A stretch of 64,000 nt of DNA from Lacrimispora xylanisolvens (GCF_002934545.1 NZ_PTJA01000013.1:1-64000); one strand, 5' to 3'; positions 42,616 through 52,615 are shown, counted from the stretch's first letter. Program-made: numbers and translations. Notes: generated by a model from the letters alone, not told the origin.

Positions 42616-44202
42616 TTATCGTTTCATATTAACCAATTCTTCCAGCATCTGATCGGTTACGGTGATGATTTTGGAGTTCGCCTGGAAACCTCTCTGTGTG
42701 GTAATCATATCTGTCATTTCTGTGGCAAGGTCAACTTTGGCCATTTCCAGGAAGTTGCTTCTTATAACACCATCTGATCCTCCACCTTCAAATACACTTA
42801 CATTTCCAGCACTTGCACCAACGGAATAATAATATCCGGAGTCCTTTTCCAGACCACCCATATTCTGGACACGTCCAAGAGCAATCTTACCAATTGTTAC
42901 TGAATTGCCGTTTGAGGTGGTTCCGACAATGGATCCATCTGTCTGAATCTTATAAGTGGAAAACTCGGCCAGAGAGTCCTCTGTATTTGAACCACTACTG
43001 CTACTACCACTGTTTGATGATGCTGCAGTAGTCTGAGCAGTTACTAAATTCGCCTTTGCTTTGATAACGGCATTATTTGCAGCTTCAAGAGTTGCTTCTC
43101 CCGTACTTACTTTAATCTTCGCTGCATCCCGAATGCCCTGCAAAGATGAGTCTTCTAAAACACTTAATTTGTTTTTTACATCTTTTAATGCACTTTCAGC
43201 TGCATCAAAATCTGCCTTTGTAGTTGGATCAGCTCGATAAGCTTCTAATGCATCTTGATAATCTGTAAAATATTTATCTAAATCCGGTTGAATGGCTTTA
43301 AGGGTATCCAGTGCATTGGGGGCTATCAGTTCAGCTTTTTTCTGGATTAATGTATATTCAGACTTCTCATAATCCTCAACACTATCATAATATTTCTTTT
43401 TCAATGTAGCATCTGTAGCATCACTCTGTAACGCATTATAAGCAGTTACCATAGCTGTCTTTTTAGCAGTTAATTCCAACTCCAGCTCATCAATCGTTAA
43501 AGATTTCGATTTATCTTCATAATTAGACAGTGCTGTTACATATGCCTGCCTTGCTGCTGACAATGAAGCACTCTGATTGTTATATGCGACATTTGCGTCA
43601 TCTAATGCTTTTTTAGCTATAGCCACGTTATCACTGTTCTCTTGGCTTTTCTGCTTATTCAAAACTGATTGTGCAGGCAGCTTTAATGGTACAAGTGATC
43701 CTGTTGCAAATTTACCACTGTCCTGATCATAACTGAAACCATACACATAACTACCACTATCATCTGTTAAGTAACCATTTGTATCTACCTTAAACTTACC
43801 AACTCTTGATAAATACAAACCGCTTGATTTAACTGCATCATCGCCTTCTAACGAAAGTGAACCACCACTTAACATAGGACCAACAATAAAGAATCCCGTT
43901 CCCTCAATCATACAATCCAGACCGCTTGCAGATGGTGACATACTTCCAGTTGAAAAATCGTAAGTAATTGCACCTGTAGTAACTCCATAACCAATTTGGT
44001 TGGCATTCACAGCACCGATTCCTCCAGTTTCGGTGTTACCACTAGATCCTGAGCTTGTGTTCTGATACATGGCATCCTTAAAAGACATACTTGCAGCTTT
44101 GTATCCCCATGTATTTACGTTTGCAATATTATTACCTATAACATCCATCTTTGCCTGATGCGCTCTTAGACCTGCAACACCAGCGAACATTGATCTGACC
44201 AT
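42616..44202 (-). CDS. flgE: Hook protein FlgE with a large coiled-coil-like insertion
   Basis: 528 residues. The N-terminus (VRSMFAGVAGLRAHQAKMDVIGNN) and C-terminus (LEMAKVDLATEMTDMITTQRGFQANSKIITVTDQMLEELVN) are standard hook-protein helices. Residues 91-180 and 411-480 hold beta parts of the hook domains. Between them, about residues 182-405 are Ala/Lys/Asp-rich helices with heptad-like spacing and a Ser/Gly-rich end, unlike the usual beta-rich outer domain. The insertion keeps frame and codon use. It is exported by the flagellar system. Confidence 0.92.
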   Translation of the reverse strand: MVRSMFAGVAGLRAHQAKMDVIGNNIANVNTWGYKAASMSFKDAMYQNTSSGSSGNTETGGIGAVNANQIGYGVTTGAITYDFSTGSMSPSASGLDCMIEGTGFFIVGPMLSGGSLSLEGDDAVKSSGLYLSRVGKFKVDTNGYLTDDSGSYVYGFSYDQDSGKFATGSLVPLKLPAQSVLNKQKSQENSDNVAIAKKALDDANVAYNNQSASLSAARQAYVTALSNYEDKSKSLTIDELELELTAKKTAMVTAYNALQSDATDATLKKKYYDSVEDYEKSEYTLIQKKAELIAPNALDTLKAIQPDLDKYFTDYQDALEAYRADPTTKADFDAAESALKDVKNKLSVLEDSSLQGIRDAAKIKVSTGEATLEAANNAVIKAKANLVTAQTTAASSNSGSSSSGSNTEDSLAEFSTYKIQTDGSIVGTTSNGNSVTIGKIALGRVQNMGGLEKDSGYYYSVGASAGNVSVFEGGGSDGVIRSNFLEMAKVDLATEMTDMITTQRGFQANSKIITVTDQMLEELVNMKR

Positions 44203-44283
44203 ATTTTTTATCCTTTCTCTTTTGAAACTGCCGTTTCCCCATGTCAGTCAGACATACAGGATAAGCCCCCATAAATGGTCCGG

Positions 44284-44652
44284 CTATAACAAAACGGCAC
44301 TGTCAATATTAGTGAAAATATTCTCTTTCATTTCATTTCCTGACATAGTTGTTACTACTGTGTTATTAGGAACATTCACGATAAACGCTCCCCTTTCACT
44401 GATAATAACAACATCCTTCGCCCCTTTTAAACGGGCTTTTTCCACAGCAGACTGCAGATCATCTAAAAATGAAGGGGTTACTTCGATTCCCCGCTGATTT
44501 ACCCGTTCTGCCGCATGTTTGGAAAAATGAAGTTTTTCTTCTCCAATCCGGCTGTTTAGAACATCACTAAAGCTGCTGCATTCTGATGCTGTTGCCGTAC
44601 TGCGAAGTTTCAGTTGCCGGACATCTTCAAATTGGTTTATTTTTCCTATCAT
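44284..44652 (-). CDS. TIGR02530-family flagellar operon protein
   Basis: 122 residues of the conserved family found between flgD and flgE in Firmicutes (LHFSKHAAERVNQRGIEVTPSFLDDLQSAVEKA, KGAKDVVIISERGAFIVNVPNNTVVTTM). Function is unknown. No signal or membrane segment is present. The ATG at 44652 has GGTGA upstream; a TTG two codons earlier is possible. Confidence 0.88.
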   Translation of the reverse strand: MIGKINQFEDVRQLKLRSTATASECSSFSDVLNSRIGEEKLHFSKHAAERVNQRGIEVTPSFLDDLQSAVEKARLKGAKDVVIISERGAFIVNVPNNTVVTTMSGNEMKENIFTNIDSAVLL

Positions 44653-44716
44653 TTTCAATCACCAACCATATCATTCTGGCCCAAACCACTGCCATACTAT
44701 CAGTTATACTGACTAT

Positions 44717-45262
44717 TTATTTATCTGTTGTATCCTTGTCGTCAGTACTGTTTGCAGCGTTATTCTCAGTATTCGTATTATTTGTAGTTTCATCCACCGG
44801 CTCATGTCCTTTTTCGTAAACAGACATAATACCAGACACTGGATATCCTGTTTTTGTGTCATCATCGAGATAAATGGTAGGTGTTCCATTATAAATGTCC
44901 ACACGGGTAACTGTTCCGTTATGTTTCTCCACATTACCGTTTTTATCCAAAACGCCAAGCAAAACCGACTTTCCCATCATAGAAGTACCATAATTGATTG
45001 TATTTACCTGAGCAAAATCATCCATTGATGTTGAGAAATTGTCCATTGCCTGCATCATGGCAATCTGTGTCATCTGCGTCATCATCTCAGAGTTGTCCAT
45101 GGGACTTGACATATCCTGGTTCTGAAGCTGTGCAGCTAAAAGTTTGAAAAATCCTTCCGTAGACAATTCACTGTTTTTTTTCGTACTAACATTCGAATCA
45201 GTGTCCGTTGCAGCAGAGTTATATAACAAATTGCCTGTGCCTATTGAATTCGTACTAGCCAT
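44717..45262 (-). CDS. flgD: Hook-cap protein FlgD
   Basis: 181 residues. The conserved N-terminal part is LSTEGFFKLLAAQLQNQDMSSPMDNSEMMTQMTQIAMMQAM. A beta domain follows, with an Asn/Thr/Asp-rich tail. It guides hook polymerisation and is then shed. It lacks the longer C-terminal domain of enteric FlgD, as is usual in Firmicutes. Confidence 0.93.
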   Translation of the reverse strand: MASTNSIGTGNLLYNSAATDTDSNVSTKKNSELSTEGFFKLLAAQLQNQDMSSPMDNSEMMTQMTQIAMMQAMDNFSTSMDDFAQVNTINYGTSMMGKSVLLGVLDKNGNVEKHNGTVTRVDIYNGTPTIYLDDDTKTGYPVSGIMSVYEKGHEPVDETTNNTNTENNAANSTDDKDTTDK

Positions 45263-45282
45263 CTTTTTCTCCTTATGGTAAA

Positions 45283-46533
45283 TTACTCACTGATTTCATC
45301 AGAATCTGCACCTGATATACCAAGTCTCAGCTTTTGAATAAAATCGTCTCCAAAATCTTCGGAATGGTTCTGTCTCTGTTCCTGCTGTTCTCTCCCATTA
45401 CCCTGATGTTCCTGGTTATTATTCAGGTAATCCGGCTGCTGCTTGTCTACAATCACATGAATCGGACGTTCTAAGTTGTTTTCCAGGATAGTTCCTAATT
45501 CTCCAGCTGACTGGGACAGCATTTTTAAAGTTTTACTTTCTGTGCAGACAACAGATACACTCACCTGATCTTTCTCATATGCAACTTTAATCAGTATCTT
45601 ACCTAAATTGTGAGGTTCCAGCTGTACTTCCAGACTCTTTTTACCTGTTTCAATCTGTGAAATGATCTTTTCTGACAGCTTTGTATTCAGTTCTTCCAGA
45701 TTCTGGACTGGTAATGTAGTATTCGCTGTTTCTGCTTTGTGAGTACTTAATTCAGACATTTGTCCTGATGGGAGTAACTTCTCCTGAAGCATTCCAGAGA
45801 TTTTGTCCTGTGCGGTATCGTTGTCGTTCTCACTGTCCTTTTCATCTGTTTTCAACCGATATCCTGGTCCGTCAGTCCGTACCAGTTTTTTTTCTGTCAC
45901 ACCGGGGCCATACTCTGCAAGAATCTTCCCTGACTTAGAGCTTTCCTGTCCGCTCATTTTTAAAAGAGTCTCTCCAGGTCCATTTACCTCTTTCTTTTTT
46001 CCATCTTTCAATGAAGCAATGTTTTCATCTTGCGCTGTCAATCCGATTTGGGAATCTGGCACCGTCTTTTTGGGCATCAGACTGTTTAATGCATTGAAGT
46101 CTTCCTTTTCCTGTATCAGGGCGCTATCATCCTCCGGGTTCCAGTTCTTAAGCCGAAACTCCTTAAGCAGCTGAAACGATTCCATGGATTTTGTATCTCC
46201 TGATTCTTCTTTTGAATTGAGCGGATCAGGTAGTTGTCCCTTTAAGGATCCCATGCCTGCAACCAGCATCTCTTTACTCTGCGGGTCCAAAGTGTCTGCT
46301 GCTTCACTGGCTTTTCCTGCCTGCTGTGCTTGTGGTACTCCCGCAATGGATGCTGCTGTTTCCAGTTCCTTATTTAAATCCTTCTTGTCTTTGCTTCCAG
46401 TGTCCTTCTTTAGATCTTTTTCTCTCATCATTTTCTTAAAACCAGAAGAATCATCTACTGATTTCTCATCTGTTTTCTGAGATTTTGGCATTTGCCTGAT
46501 CAGAACTTCCACACTGTTTGTCTTCATCTCCAT
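45283..46533 (-). CDS. fliK: Hook-length control protein FliK
   Basis: 416 residues. A long, polar, poorly conserved N-terminal ruler part is followed by a Flg_hook domain (about 285-385: GKKSLEVQLEPHNLGKILIKVAYEKDQVSVSVV). The tail is Gln/Asn/Glu-rich. It measures hook length and signals FlhB to switch. Start 46533 follows AAGGAGGG; the longer frame begins ahead of that site. Confidence 0.92.
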   Translation of the reverse strand: MEMKTNSVEVLIRQMPKSQKTDEKSVDDSSGFKKMMREKDLKKDTGSKDKKDLNKELETAASIAGVPQAQQAGKASEAADTLDPQSKEMLVAGMGSLKGQLPDPLNSKEESGDTKSMESFQLLKEFRLKNWNPEDDSALIQEKEDFNALNSLMPKKTVPDSQIGLTAQDENIASLKDGKKKEVNGPGETLLKMSGQESSKSGKILAEYGPGVTEKKLVRTDGPGYRLKTDEKDSENDNDTAQDKISGMLQEKLLPSGQMSELSTHKAETANTTLPVQNLEELNTKLSEKIISQIETGKKSLEVQLEPHNLGKILIKVAYEKDQVSVSVVCTESKTLKMLSQSAGELGTILENNLERPIHVIVDKQQPDYLNNNQEHQGNGREQQEQRQNHSEDFGDDFIQKLRLGISGADSDEISE

Positions 46534-46608
46534 TGTTCTCCCTCCTTTCTCTTCTCTGCCATCAGGCATTATTTTATATGGTAACTGCCGGTTTTTAAAC
46601 CGACAGGA

Positions 46609-47058
46609 CTACCTGCTGCTACGAACTGACATCGTATTGGAAACAAATTCTTCGATAAACAGTTCTTCGCTTTTCAGTACTTCCTTGTTGTACTGATCCA
46701 GCTTTTTTTCTTTCAGCTTATCTATTGAAGCCTTTTCTTTTTTCGCCTCGATCACTTCTGCCCGCTTCTGTTCTTCTTTTTTCTTAAGTTTTAAAAGCAC
46801 TCCCTGTTCTGCCACAATTCTTTGCTGGATAAATGTTATATAGCGTTCATATTCTCTCATGATATTGACAGTAACACCGCATTGGGTATCTTCTCTGTAA
46901 CGAACGGCAGCACTTTGGCTCTTCTCCATCAATTCCTCAATCCGTCTCTCCTGCTGTGCGATATCTGCAAGAATCTTCGAATGTTCCGTTTTGAGATTCT
47001 CAAGCACCTGGTCTTTATAATTTAAAACAGTATTAAGAGGAAAATTGAATTTTTTCAT
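46609..47058 (-). CDS. fliJ: FliJ, export ATPase stalk protein
   Basis: 149 residues, a single long charged coiled-coil (FNFPLNTVLNYKDQVLENLKTEHSKILADIAQQERRIEEL). FliJ sits in the FliI hexamer and contacts FlhA. Its place between fliI and fliK is standard. Confidence 0.9.
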   Translation of the reverse strand: MKKFNFPLNTVLNYKDQVLENLKTEHSKILADIAQQERRIEELMEKSQSAAVRYREDTQCGVTVNIMREYERYITFIQQRIVAEQGVLLKLKKKEEQKRAEVIEAKKEKASIDKLKEKKLDQYNKEVLKSEELFIEEFVSNTMSVRSSR

Positions 47059-47080
47059 CTTCAGCCTTCTTTCACAGAGT

Positions 47081-48382
47081 TTACTTTAAAATCGCTTTCA
47101 TCTTCTCAAGTATTTCATCGTAGCTGTCATTTTCATTGATTCCCTGACATAAAAACTTGTTGATTTTCTCTATCTTTGCAATGGCTACATCCAGTTTCGG
47201 GTTGGTTCCCGATTTGTAGGCACCAATTGAAATTAAGTCTTCATTTTTTTCATACAAACTCAAAATATCTCTGATCTCAGAAGCCATTTTCCTGTGTTCT
47301 TCCGAAACGATATTGGTCATAAGTCGAGAAATACTGGCACTTACGTCAATAGCCGGAAAATGATTGGCATTGGCCAGTTTTCTGCTAAGTACAATATGAC
47401 CGTCTACAATACCTCGAACGGTATCAGCAATGGGTTCATTGGTGTCATCACCTTCAACCAGTACTGTATAGATTCCAGTAATGGAACCTTCTTTAAAATT
47501 ACCGCTTCGTTCCAGAAGTTTTGGAAATTCAGCATAAATAGAAGGAGTATACCCTCTCGCTACCGGAGGCTCGCCAATAGCGAGTCCTATTTCTCTTTGT
47601 GCCATGGCAAAACGGGTCAGAGAATCCATCATAAGGAGTACATCTTTTCCCTGATTTTTAAAATACTCTGCTATGGTAGTGGCAACCAGCGGACATTTCA
47701 TACGAAGCATGGCCGGCTGGTCCGAAGTAGCTACAATGAGAACCGAACGTTTCATACCTTCCGGACCTAAGTCCTTTTCTATAAACTCTCTTACCTCTCG
47801 TCCACGCTCGCCCACCAGTGCAACAACATTGATATCTGCTTTTACATTTCTGGCAATCATTCCAAGCAATGTACTTTTTCCAACACCACTTCCTGCAAAG
47901 ATGCCGATACGCTGGCCTTTTCCGATGGTGTTCATACCATCAATTGCTTTGACTCCAAATTCCAGCGGATCTGTAATGGGGGGTCGGGTCATGGGATTGA
48001 TATAAGGGTTTTCTACATAATAATACTTGGGATTTTCGAAAGGTCCTTTTCCATCCATGGGTTCCCCCTTGGCATCAATAATCCGTCCTCTTAAAAAATC
48101 TCCCACAGGTATCTTCAAACGCCTTCTTGTATTTCTTACAAAACTTCCAGCTGCAATTCCGCTCATATTTTCATAAGCCATAAGCTGAATTTTATCATCT
48201 TTAAAGCCAACTACTTCTACAGGAATCTGTTCTTTCCTGTCTTCATTGTAAATATAAGCAATATCTCCAATGCTGGCCTTTCCTCCGGAGGCTTCCATAG
48301 ACATACCAACAATATTTTCTATCTTGCCAATATGGTCTATGGTCTCTGTTTTCATGATTAATTCCGTTAAATCTTTGAACAT
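47081..48382 (-). CDS. fliI: Flagellar export ATPase FliI
   Basis: 433 residues. Walker A is GIFAGSGVGKST and Walker B lies in DVLLMMDSLTRFA; GERGREVREF and GEPPVARGYTPSIYAELPKL-type motifs are present. It forms the hexameric ATPase at the export gate with FliH and FliJ. It starts 14 bases after fliH. Confidence 0.97.
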   Translation of the reverse strand: MFKDLTELIMKTETIDHIGKIENIVGMSMEASGGKASIGDIAYIYNEDRKEQIPVEVVGFKDDKIQLMAYENMSGIAAGSFVRNTRRRLKIPVGDFLRGRIIDAKGEPMDGKGPFENPKYYYVENPYINPMTRPPITDPLEFGVKAIDGMNTIGKGQRIGIFAGSGVGKSTLLGMIARNVKADINVVALVGERGREVREFIEKDLGPEGMKRSVLIVATSDQPAMLRMKCPLVATTIAEYFKNQGKDVLLMMDSLTRFAMAQREIGLAIGEPPVARGYTPSIYAEFPKLLERSGNFKEGSITGIYTVLVEGDDTNEPIADTVRGIVDGHIVLSRKLANANHFPAIDVSASISRLMTNIVSEEHRKMASEIRDILSLYEKNEDLISIGAYKSGTNPKLDVAIAKIEKINKFLCQGINENDSYDEILEKMKAILK

Positions 48383-48396
48383 ACGGATTCCTCCTG

Positions 48397-49170
48397 CTAC
48401 AGTCTTGCATTATTAAGGATTCCCTTAATGTTTTCAATCTGAGTATTTACACTGACATCAATAATCTCTTCCGGAAGTTCAATGATGCATGTCCCTTCTT
48501 CTGAATGGTCCATAGAAATAATTTTAATATTTCCGGATATATGGGAAAGTTCATTTAACAATCCAACGTCTCCCTGGAGCATCATTCCGGCATCCTTTTG
48601 AGATACGTAGATCTTCACCCATTGAGTCTTTTTCAGTTTTCCTGCAGCAGCGACTATCATTCTTTTTATAATTTCACCGCTTGATTTCAAGCTTGTCTGA
48701 ATCACCTTTTCCGCTATGGTTAAAGTCACCCGTTTTAAATCATCAATGTAGGTTTCCAGAATCCTGTTTTTTTCTTCTGTAACACTTTCTATAGTAGCTT
48801 TCATGGTTTCTCGGAATTCTTTCATATGTAAATCAAGTTCTTCCTTATGTTCTTCGTACGCAGCCGCACGTCCTTCCTGCAGACCGGCTTCATAGCCCTC
48901 CTGATAACCGGTCTCTCTGGCATCTGCGAGAATTTTTTCGGCCTCTTCTCTCGCCTGATTTACTATGTACTCTGCCCGATTAGATGCTTTTTCAAAGATC
49001 TCCGCGACCTGAGAATAACCATCTTCCTCATCTGGCTGAAACAGGTCTTCCTCAATAGGTTTGATTGTATCCTTTTTCACAACTATATCTTCAAATTTCT
49101 GTTTAAACCCATATTCCAGAACCCGGTTTTCAGCCTCAGGACCCTTGATAATATTAGGCAATGATATCAT
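48397..49170 (-). CDS. fliH: FliH, export ATPase regulator
   Basis: 257 residues. A coiled-coil with GxxxG-like repeats (AREEAEKILADARETGYQEGYEAGLQEGRAAAYEEHKEEL) is followed by a V-ATPase-E-like C-terminal domain. It regulates FliI and links it to the C-ring. It overlaps the end of fliG by 17 bases. Confidence 0.92.
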   Translation of the reverse strand: MISLPNIIKGPEAENRVLEYGFKQKFEDIVVKKDTIKPIEEDLFQPDEEDGYSQVAEIFEKASNRAEYIVNQAREEAEKILADARETGYQEGYEAGLQEGRAAAYEEHKEELDLHMKEFRETMKATIESVTEEKNRILETYIDDLKRVTLTIAEKVIQTSLKSSGEIIKRMIVAAAGKLKKTQWVKIYVSQKDAGMMLQGDVGLLNELSHISGNIKIISMDHSEEGTCIIELPEEIIDVSVNTQIENIKGILNNARL

Positions 49171-50158
49171 CCTTTCCGCCCTTGCTGATGATCAGTTCGC
49201 CTTCTTCTTCCAGACGCCTGATAATAGCAACGATTCTCTGCTGTGCCTCTTCTACATCTTTCAGACGAACATTAACGGTAACTTCCATATCGGACTGAAT
49301 GCTTTCTTTCATACGGGTTGACATATTATTGAATATAACATCTGCAATCTGCTTATTGGCATTCTTAAGCGCATAAACCATATCCTTCATATCGCATTCG
49401 CGGATAAAACGCTGAATGGATCTGTCGTCCATTGTAATAATATCTTCGAAAACAAACATCTTCTTTCGGATGGTATCTGCCAGTTCTGCATCTTTTCTTC
49501 CCAACTCGTCGAAGATAAGTTTTTCGTTTCCTCTGTCCATATGGTTCATTACGTTTGCTATGTAATCGATACCGCCAACGGTTGTATAATCCGTTGTAAG
49601 AATACCGGAGAACTTCTTCTTAATCTCATTCTCTACAATCTTAATAGCTTCCGGAGATGCACTTTCCATTCTGGCAATGGATTCCACTACCTGAAGCCGC
49701 TTCTCTGGAGAAAGCTCCGAGATCAGCTGCGCTGTCATCTCTTCATTGGTATAGGATAATACAAGCGCAATGGTCTGAGCCCTCTCATGCTGGAGAATCG
49801 AGAAAAGATTCTTGGAATCACTCTTCCGGATAAAGCCAAAGGATCTGGATTTAAGGGACTGGGTAACTTTTTGGAGAAGGCTGTTGGCAGTGCTCTCTCC
49901 AAACGCCTTTTCCAAAACAGTTCTGGCATATTCCAGTCCACCGTCCGTTACCACCTTCTGGGTTAAACAGGTTTTATAAAACTCATCCAATATGGCCTGT
50001 GTGGTTTCTGACGGAACATGTCCCAGTTTTGCAACTTCGACTGTTAATTTCTCAATTTCCTCTTCACTCAGATACTTATATATTTTGGAAGCCTTTTCCA
50101 CACCGAGTGAAACAATAACTGTTGCCGCTTTTTGTTCCGGCGTTAGATTAGTCGTCAT
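49154..50158 (-). CDS. fliG: Flagellar motor switch protein FliG
   Basis: 334 residues. Three FliG domains (N: TPEQKAATVIVSLGVEKASKIYKYL; middle: ALVLSYTNEEMTAQLISELSPEKR; C: FEDIITMDDRSIQRFIRECDMKDMVYALKNA). The C-terminal charged face that meets MotA is intact. Start 50158 follows GGAGG at 8 bases and overlaps fliF by 11 bases. Confidence 0.97.
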   Translation of the reverse strand: MTTNLTPEQKAATVIVSLGVEKASKIYKYLSEEEIEKLTVEVAKLGHVPSETTQAILDEFYKTCLTQKVVTDGGLEYARTVLEKAFGESTANSLLQKVTQSLKSRSFGFIRKSDSKNLFSILQHERAQTIALVLSYTNEEMTAQLISELSPEKRLQVVESIARMESASPEAIKIVENEIKKKFSGILTTDYTTVGGIDYIANVMNHMDRGNEKLIFDELGRKDAELADTIRKKMFVFEDIITMDDRSIQRFIRECDMKDMVYALKNANKQIADVIFNNMSTRMKESIQSDMEVTVNVRLKDVEEAQQRIVAIIRRLEEEGELIISKGGKDDIIA

Positions 50159-51743
50159 TATTGTTTCCTCCATTTAACCAGGTCTTTAATAGCTGTGCTG
50201 AAATCTCAGGATTCTGCTCTGCGAATTCCCGTACACTTTCACGAAGTTCAGCCCCTCTGTCTTCCTCTGGAACAAGAATTTCAATCTCCTGCTCTTCTTT
50301 AACAGGCATTTCAGGAACAATCGGTACATCTTCCTGGCTGTCTTCTTCCAGTTCTTCTGCAAGCGCTCTCTTCTTTCTTCTGCTCCGTACAATAAGTACA
50401 ATCATAAGTATCAGAATCAATACTCCAGCCAGCGCTCCAATGAGAATCCACTGATTAATCAGAATACCATTGGTACTTGCTTCCGCAGGTTTATCCGGCT
50501 CTTTCGGAACATCAATGGTGTAGAATGGTGCTGCTACAGCCGTGATTTTTTCAGCCCTGTCTGCCTGAGCAATTCCTGCAGCATTTCCAGCAAGATTTCG
50601 GATATCATCGACGGAAAGTGTTCCAAAGTCACTGCCGTTGACTACAACTGAAACAGTAAGATTCTCGATACTTCCCGGATTAACCTGTCCCTGTTCCTTA
50701 ATCTGGTTTAATAAGTACTTTCTATTTAAACTGTTGGATGCGTATGCACTATCCGTGTTTTGTCCGCCCGCATTATACTGCGGAATATCGGCATTGGCCT
50801 CTGAACCGGCAACCCCTGACGCTGCCTGTGCATTCCCTGAATATTCTTTTGAAATGGATTCTTCAGAAGTAAGACCTGTTTTATCCTTTTCATCAATCTT
50901 CTCCGGTGTATTGTAAACAATGCTTTCCCGGATCAGCTTATCCATATTTACGGTGCCTTTTACAGATACACGTACATTGCCGTTTCCGTATATGGGACCC
51001 AGTACATTAATTACCTTAGCCGTGATCTGGTCTTCAATGAGCTTTGCTATCTCATCTGCAGCTTTTCCGGAATTTGTATCTGTATCGCCAGCGTTAGTTG
51101 ATACCTGACGGCCGTTGCCGTCAAAGACAGATACATTATCAATTACCATTCCCGGAATACTTCTTGATATTAAAAGCTGTATGGAATTCGCCTGTTCTTC
51201 CGTCGGCGATCCCCCGTCCTTCATAACGACAACAGCCTGGGCACTCGCTTCCTTCGCACTATCTTCGGACAGTGCATATTTAGAAGTTTCTCCCAGGGCT
51301 ATGGTAACGTATGCTTCTTTTACTCCATCAAAAATCTGAATCGTAGATCCAATTCTTGTTTCCAGATCATACAGCTTAAAAGTCTGACGATCTGTATCTG
51401 TAGTCATAAGATTAACATTGTTTTTGAAAACATCATATGTAAAACCGCTTTTGGGATATCCTTCTGACACCAGCTTGGCTCTTGTGGTGTCCATCTGCTC
51501 TGTAGGCACCTTAATGTCACCATTATCATACTGATAATCTATATTATCTTCCTGCAGTTTTCCAATAATCTGTTTTGCTTCTTCACTACTCACCCCGGTA
51601 AACATAACTTCATACGGCTTCTGCCGCATGGACATTGCTGCAAAGACAGCGCCGCCTATAACCAATACGCCAATCACTGACGCAATAATTATCTTTTTCG
51701 TCTTATCACTTAGTTTACCTAATAATTCCTTAATTTTTTCCAT
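50148..51743 (-). CDS. fliF: MS-ring protein FliF
   Basis: 531 residues, two membrane helices (about 18-38 and 432-455). Ring-building motifs between them include YEVMFTGVSSEEAKQIIGKL and RRTKIA-like segments (DTTRAKLVSEGYPKSGFTYDVF). The C-terminal tail (LLKTWLNG) binds FliG. It is the base for rod and export gate. Confidence 0.97.
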   Translation of the reverse strand: MEKIKELLGKLSDKTKKIIIASVIGVLVIGGAVFAAMSMRQKPYEVMFTGVSSEEAKQIIGKLQEDNIDYQYDNGDIKVPTEQMDTTRAKLVSEGYPKSGFTYDVFKNNVNLMTTDTDRQTFKLYDLETRIGSTIQIFDGVKEAYVTIALGETSKYALSEDSAKEASAQAVVVMKDGGSPTEEQANSIQLLISRSIPGMVIDNVSVFDGNGRQVSTNAGDTDTNSGKAADEIAKLIEDQITAKVINVLGPIYGNGNVRVSVKGTVNMDKLIRESIVYNTPEKIDEKDKTGLTSEESISKEYSGNAQAASGVAGSEANADIPQYNAGGQNTDSAYASNSLNRKYLLNQIKEQGQVNPGSIENLTVSVVVNGSDFGTLSVDDIRNLAGNAAGIAQADRAEKITAVAAPFYTIDVPKEPDKPAEASTNGILINQWILIGALAGVLILILMIVLIVRSRRKKRALAEELEEDSQEDVPIVPEMPVKEEQEIEILVPEEDRGAELRESVREFAEQNPEISAQLLKTWLNGGNNNDD

Positions 51744-51769
51744 CGCGTACGTCCGCCCTGTTATCTGTT

Positions 51770-52081
51770 TTAAATACTAATACGAATAATTTCCGTATAA
51801 GCTTCCAATGCCTTATTCCTAAGTGCTGATAAAAGTTCTACGGATAACTGGGCCTTTGCCGCTGCAGCCGGCACGGTATGTGCATCATCAATCTGCCCGG
51901 TCGCCAAAAGGTACTGCTGTTTGTTTAAGTCTGCTTCCGTTGTTTTCACATTCTGAACTGCCTCTTTGAAAATGTCTGAAAATGCAGAACCCCCGTCTTG
52001 TCCGGATACTGCCTTCTTAGCTGCTCCTATATCCCCAATGGAGTCCAATGAGCGAATGGGCGTTATGAACATCTGTTCCAT
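51770..52081 (-). CDS. fliE: Hook-basal body protein FliE
   Basis: 103 residues (FSDIFKEAVQNVKTTEADLNKQQYLLATGQIDDAHTVPAAAAKAQLSVELLSALRNKALEAYTEIIRISI) with the standard FliE length and C-terminus. It joins the MS ring to the rod. It directly follows flgB because flgC is missing from its usual place. Confidence 0.94.
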   Translation of the reverse strand: MEQMFITPIRSLDSIGDIGAAKKAVSGQDGGSAFSDIFKEAVQNVKTTEADLNKQQYLLATGQIDDAHTVPAAAAKAQLSVELLSALRNKALEAYTEIIRISI

Positions 52082-52099
52082 CTTAATATGCCTCCCGTT

Positions 52100-52480
52100 T
52101 TAACCTTTAATAATTGTACGTAGTCTGCTGATATCACTGTTTAAAGAATTCAGTTCGTACTGATACTGCAGGGTTGTCCTTGCCAGTTCCACGTTCTCTA
52201 CATCCACATTGACATTGTTACCGTCTAATCTTGCAGATTCCTCATTGGTATTTCGTATAAAATATCTGGAGTTACTGATAACGTTACCGATATCTGCCGA
52301 AGTACCTTTCCTCGCTGCCGCGAGCCGGTTACGAAATTCATCTTCGAATTTCACATATTTGGCCTTATAGCCCGGAGTTTCCCCATTCGCGATATTATTA
52401 AGCGTGGTCGTCTGCTTAGCCCACAAATAATCCAGAGATTTTTCCGCCATGGAAATGCTGTTTCCAAAAATCGAATTCAT
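52100..52480 (-). CDS. flgB: Proximal rod protein FlgB
   Basis: 126 residues. The rod motif is SLDYLWAKQTTTLNNIANGETPGYKAKYVKFEDEF; the C-terminal helix is VDVENVELARTTLQYQYELNSLNSDISRLRTII. It is the first gene of the 26 kb operon. A textbook sigma-A promoter lies about 140 bases upstream. Confidence 0.95.
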   Translation of the reverse strand: MNSIFGNSISMAEKSLDYLWAKQTTTLNNIANGETPGYKAKYVKFEDEFRNRLAAARKGTSADIGNVISNSRYFIRNTNEESARLDGNNVNVDVENVELARTTLQYQYELNSLNSDISRLRTIIKG

Positions 52481-52535
52481 CGGATCTGTTCCTCACTTTC
52501 ATTTCTTCCGGCAATCTGCCATAATGACGTATACG

Positions 52536-52576
52536 GACTGTTACAAAATGGAAAAAATAGTTAAATTTTAACAGTC
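52536..52576 (-). other. Inverted repeat in flgB leader
   Basis: GACTGTTA (52536-52543) and TAACAGTC (52569-52576) can pair in the leader of the fla/che mRNA between the promoter and flgB. Its role is unknown. No c-di-GMP riboswitch core was recognised. Confidence 0.35.
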
Positions 52577-52615
52577 AAATGCAAAATCTTACATTTTTTG
52601 TAATTTTCTTACTCC

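Noticed and set aside
52481-52610. c-di-GMP riboswitch in the fla/che leader
   Set aside because: Such riboswitches precede flagellar operons in some Clostridia, but the conserved GEMM core was not found here; only a simple inverted repeat is present.
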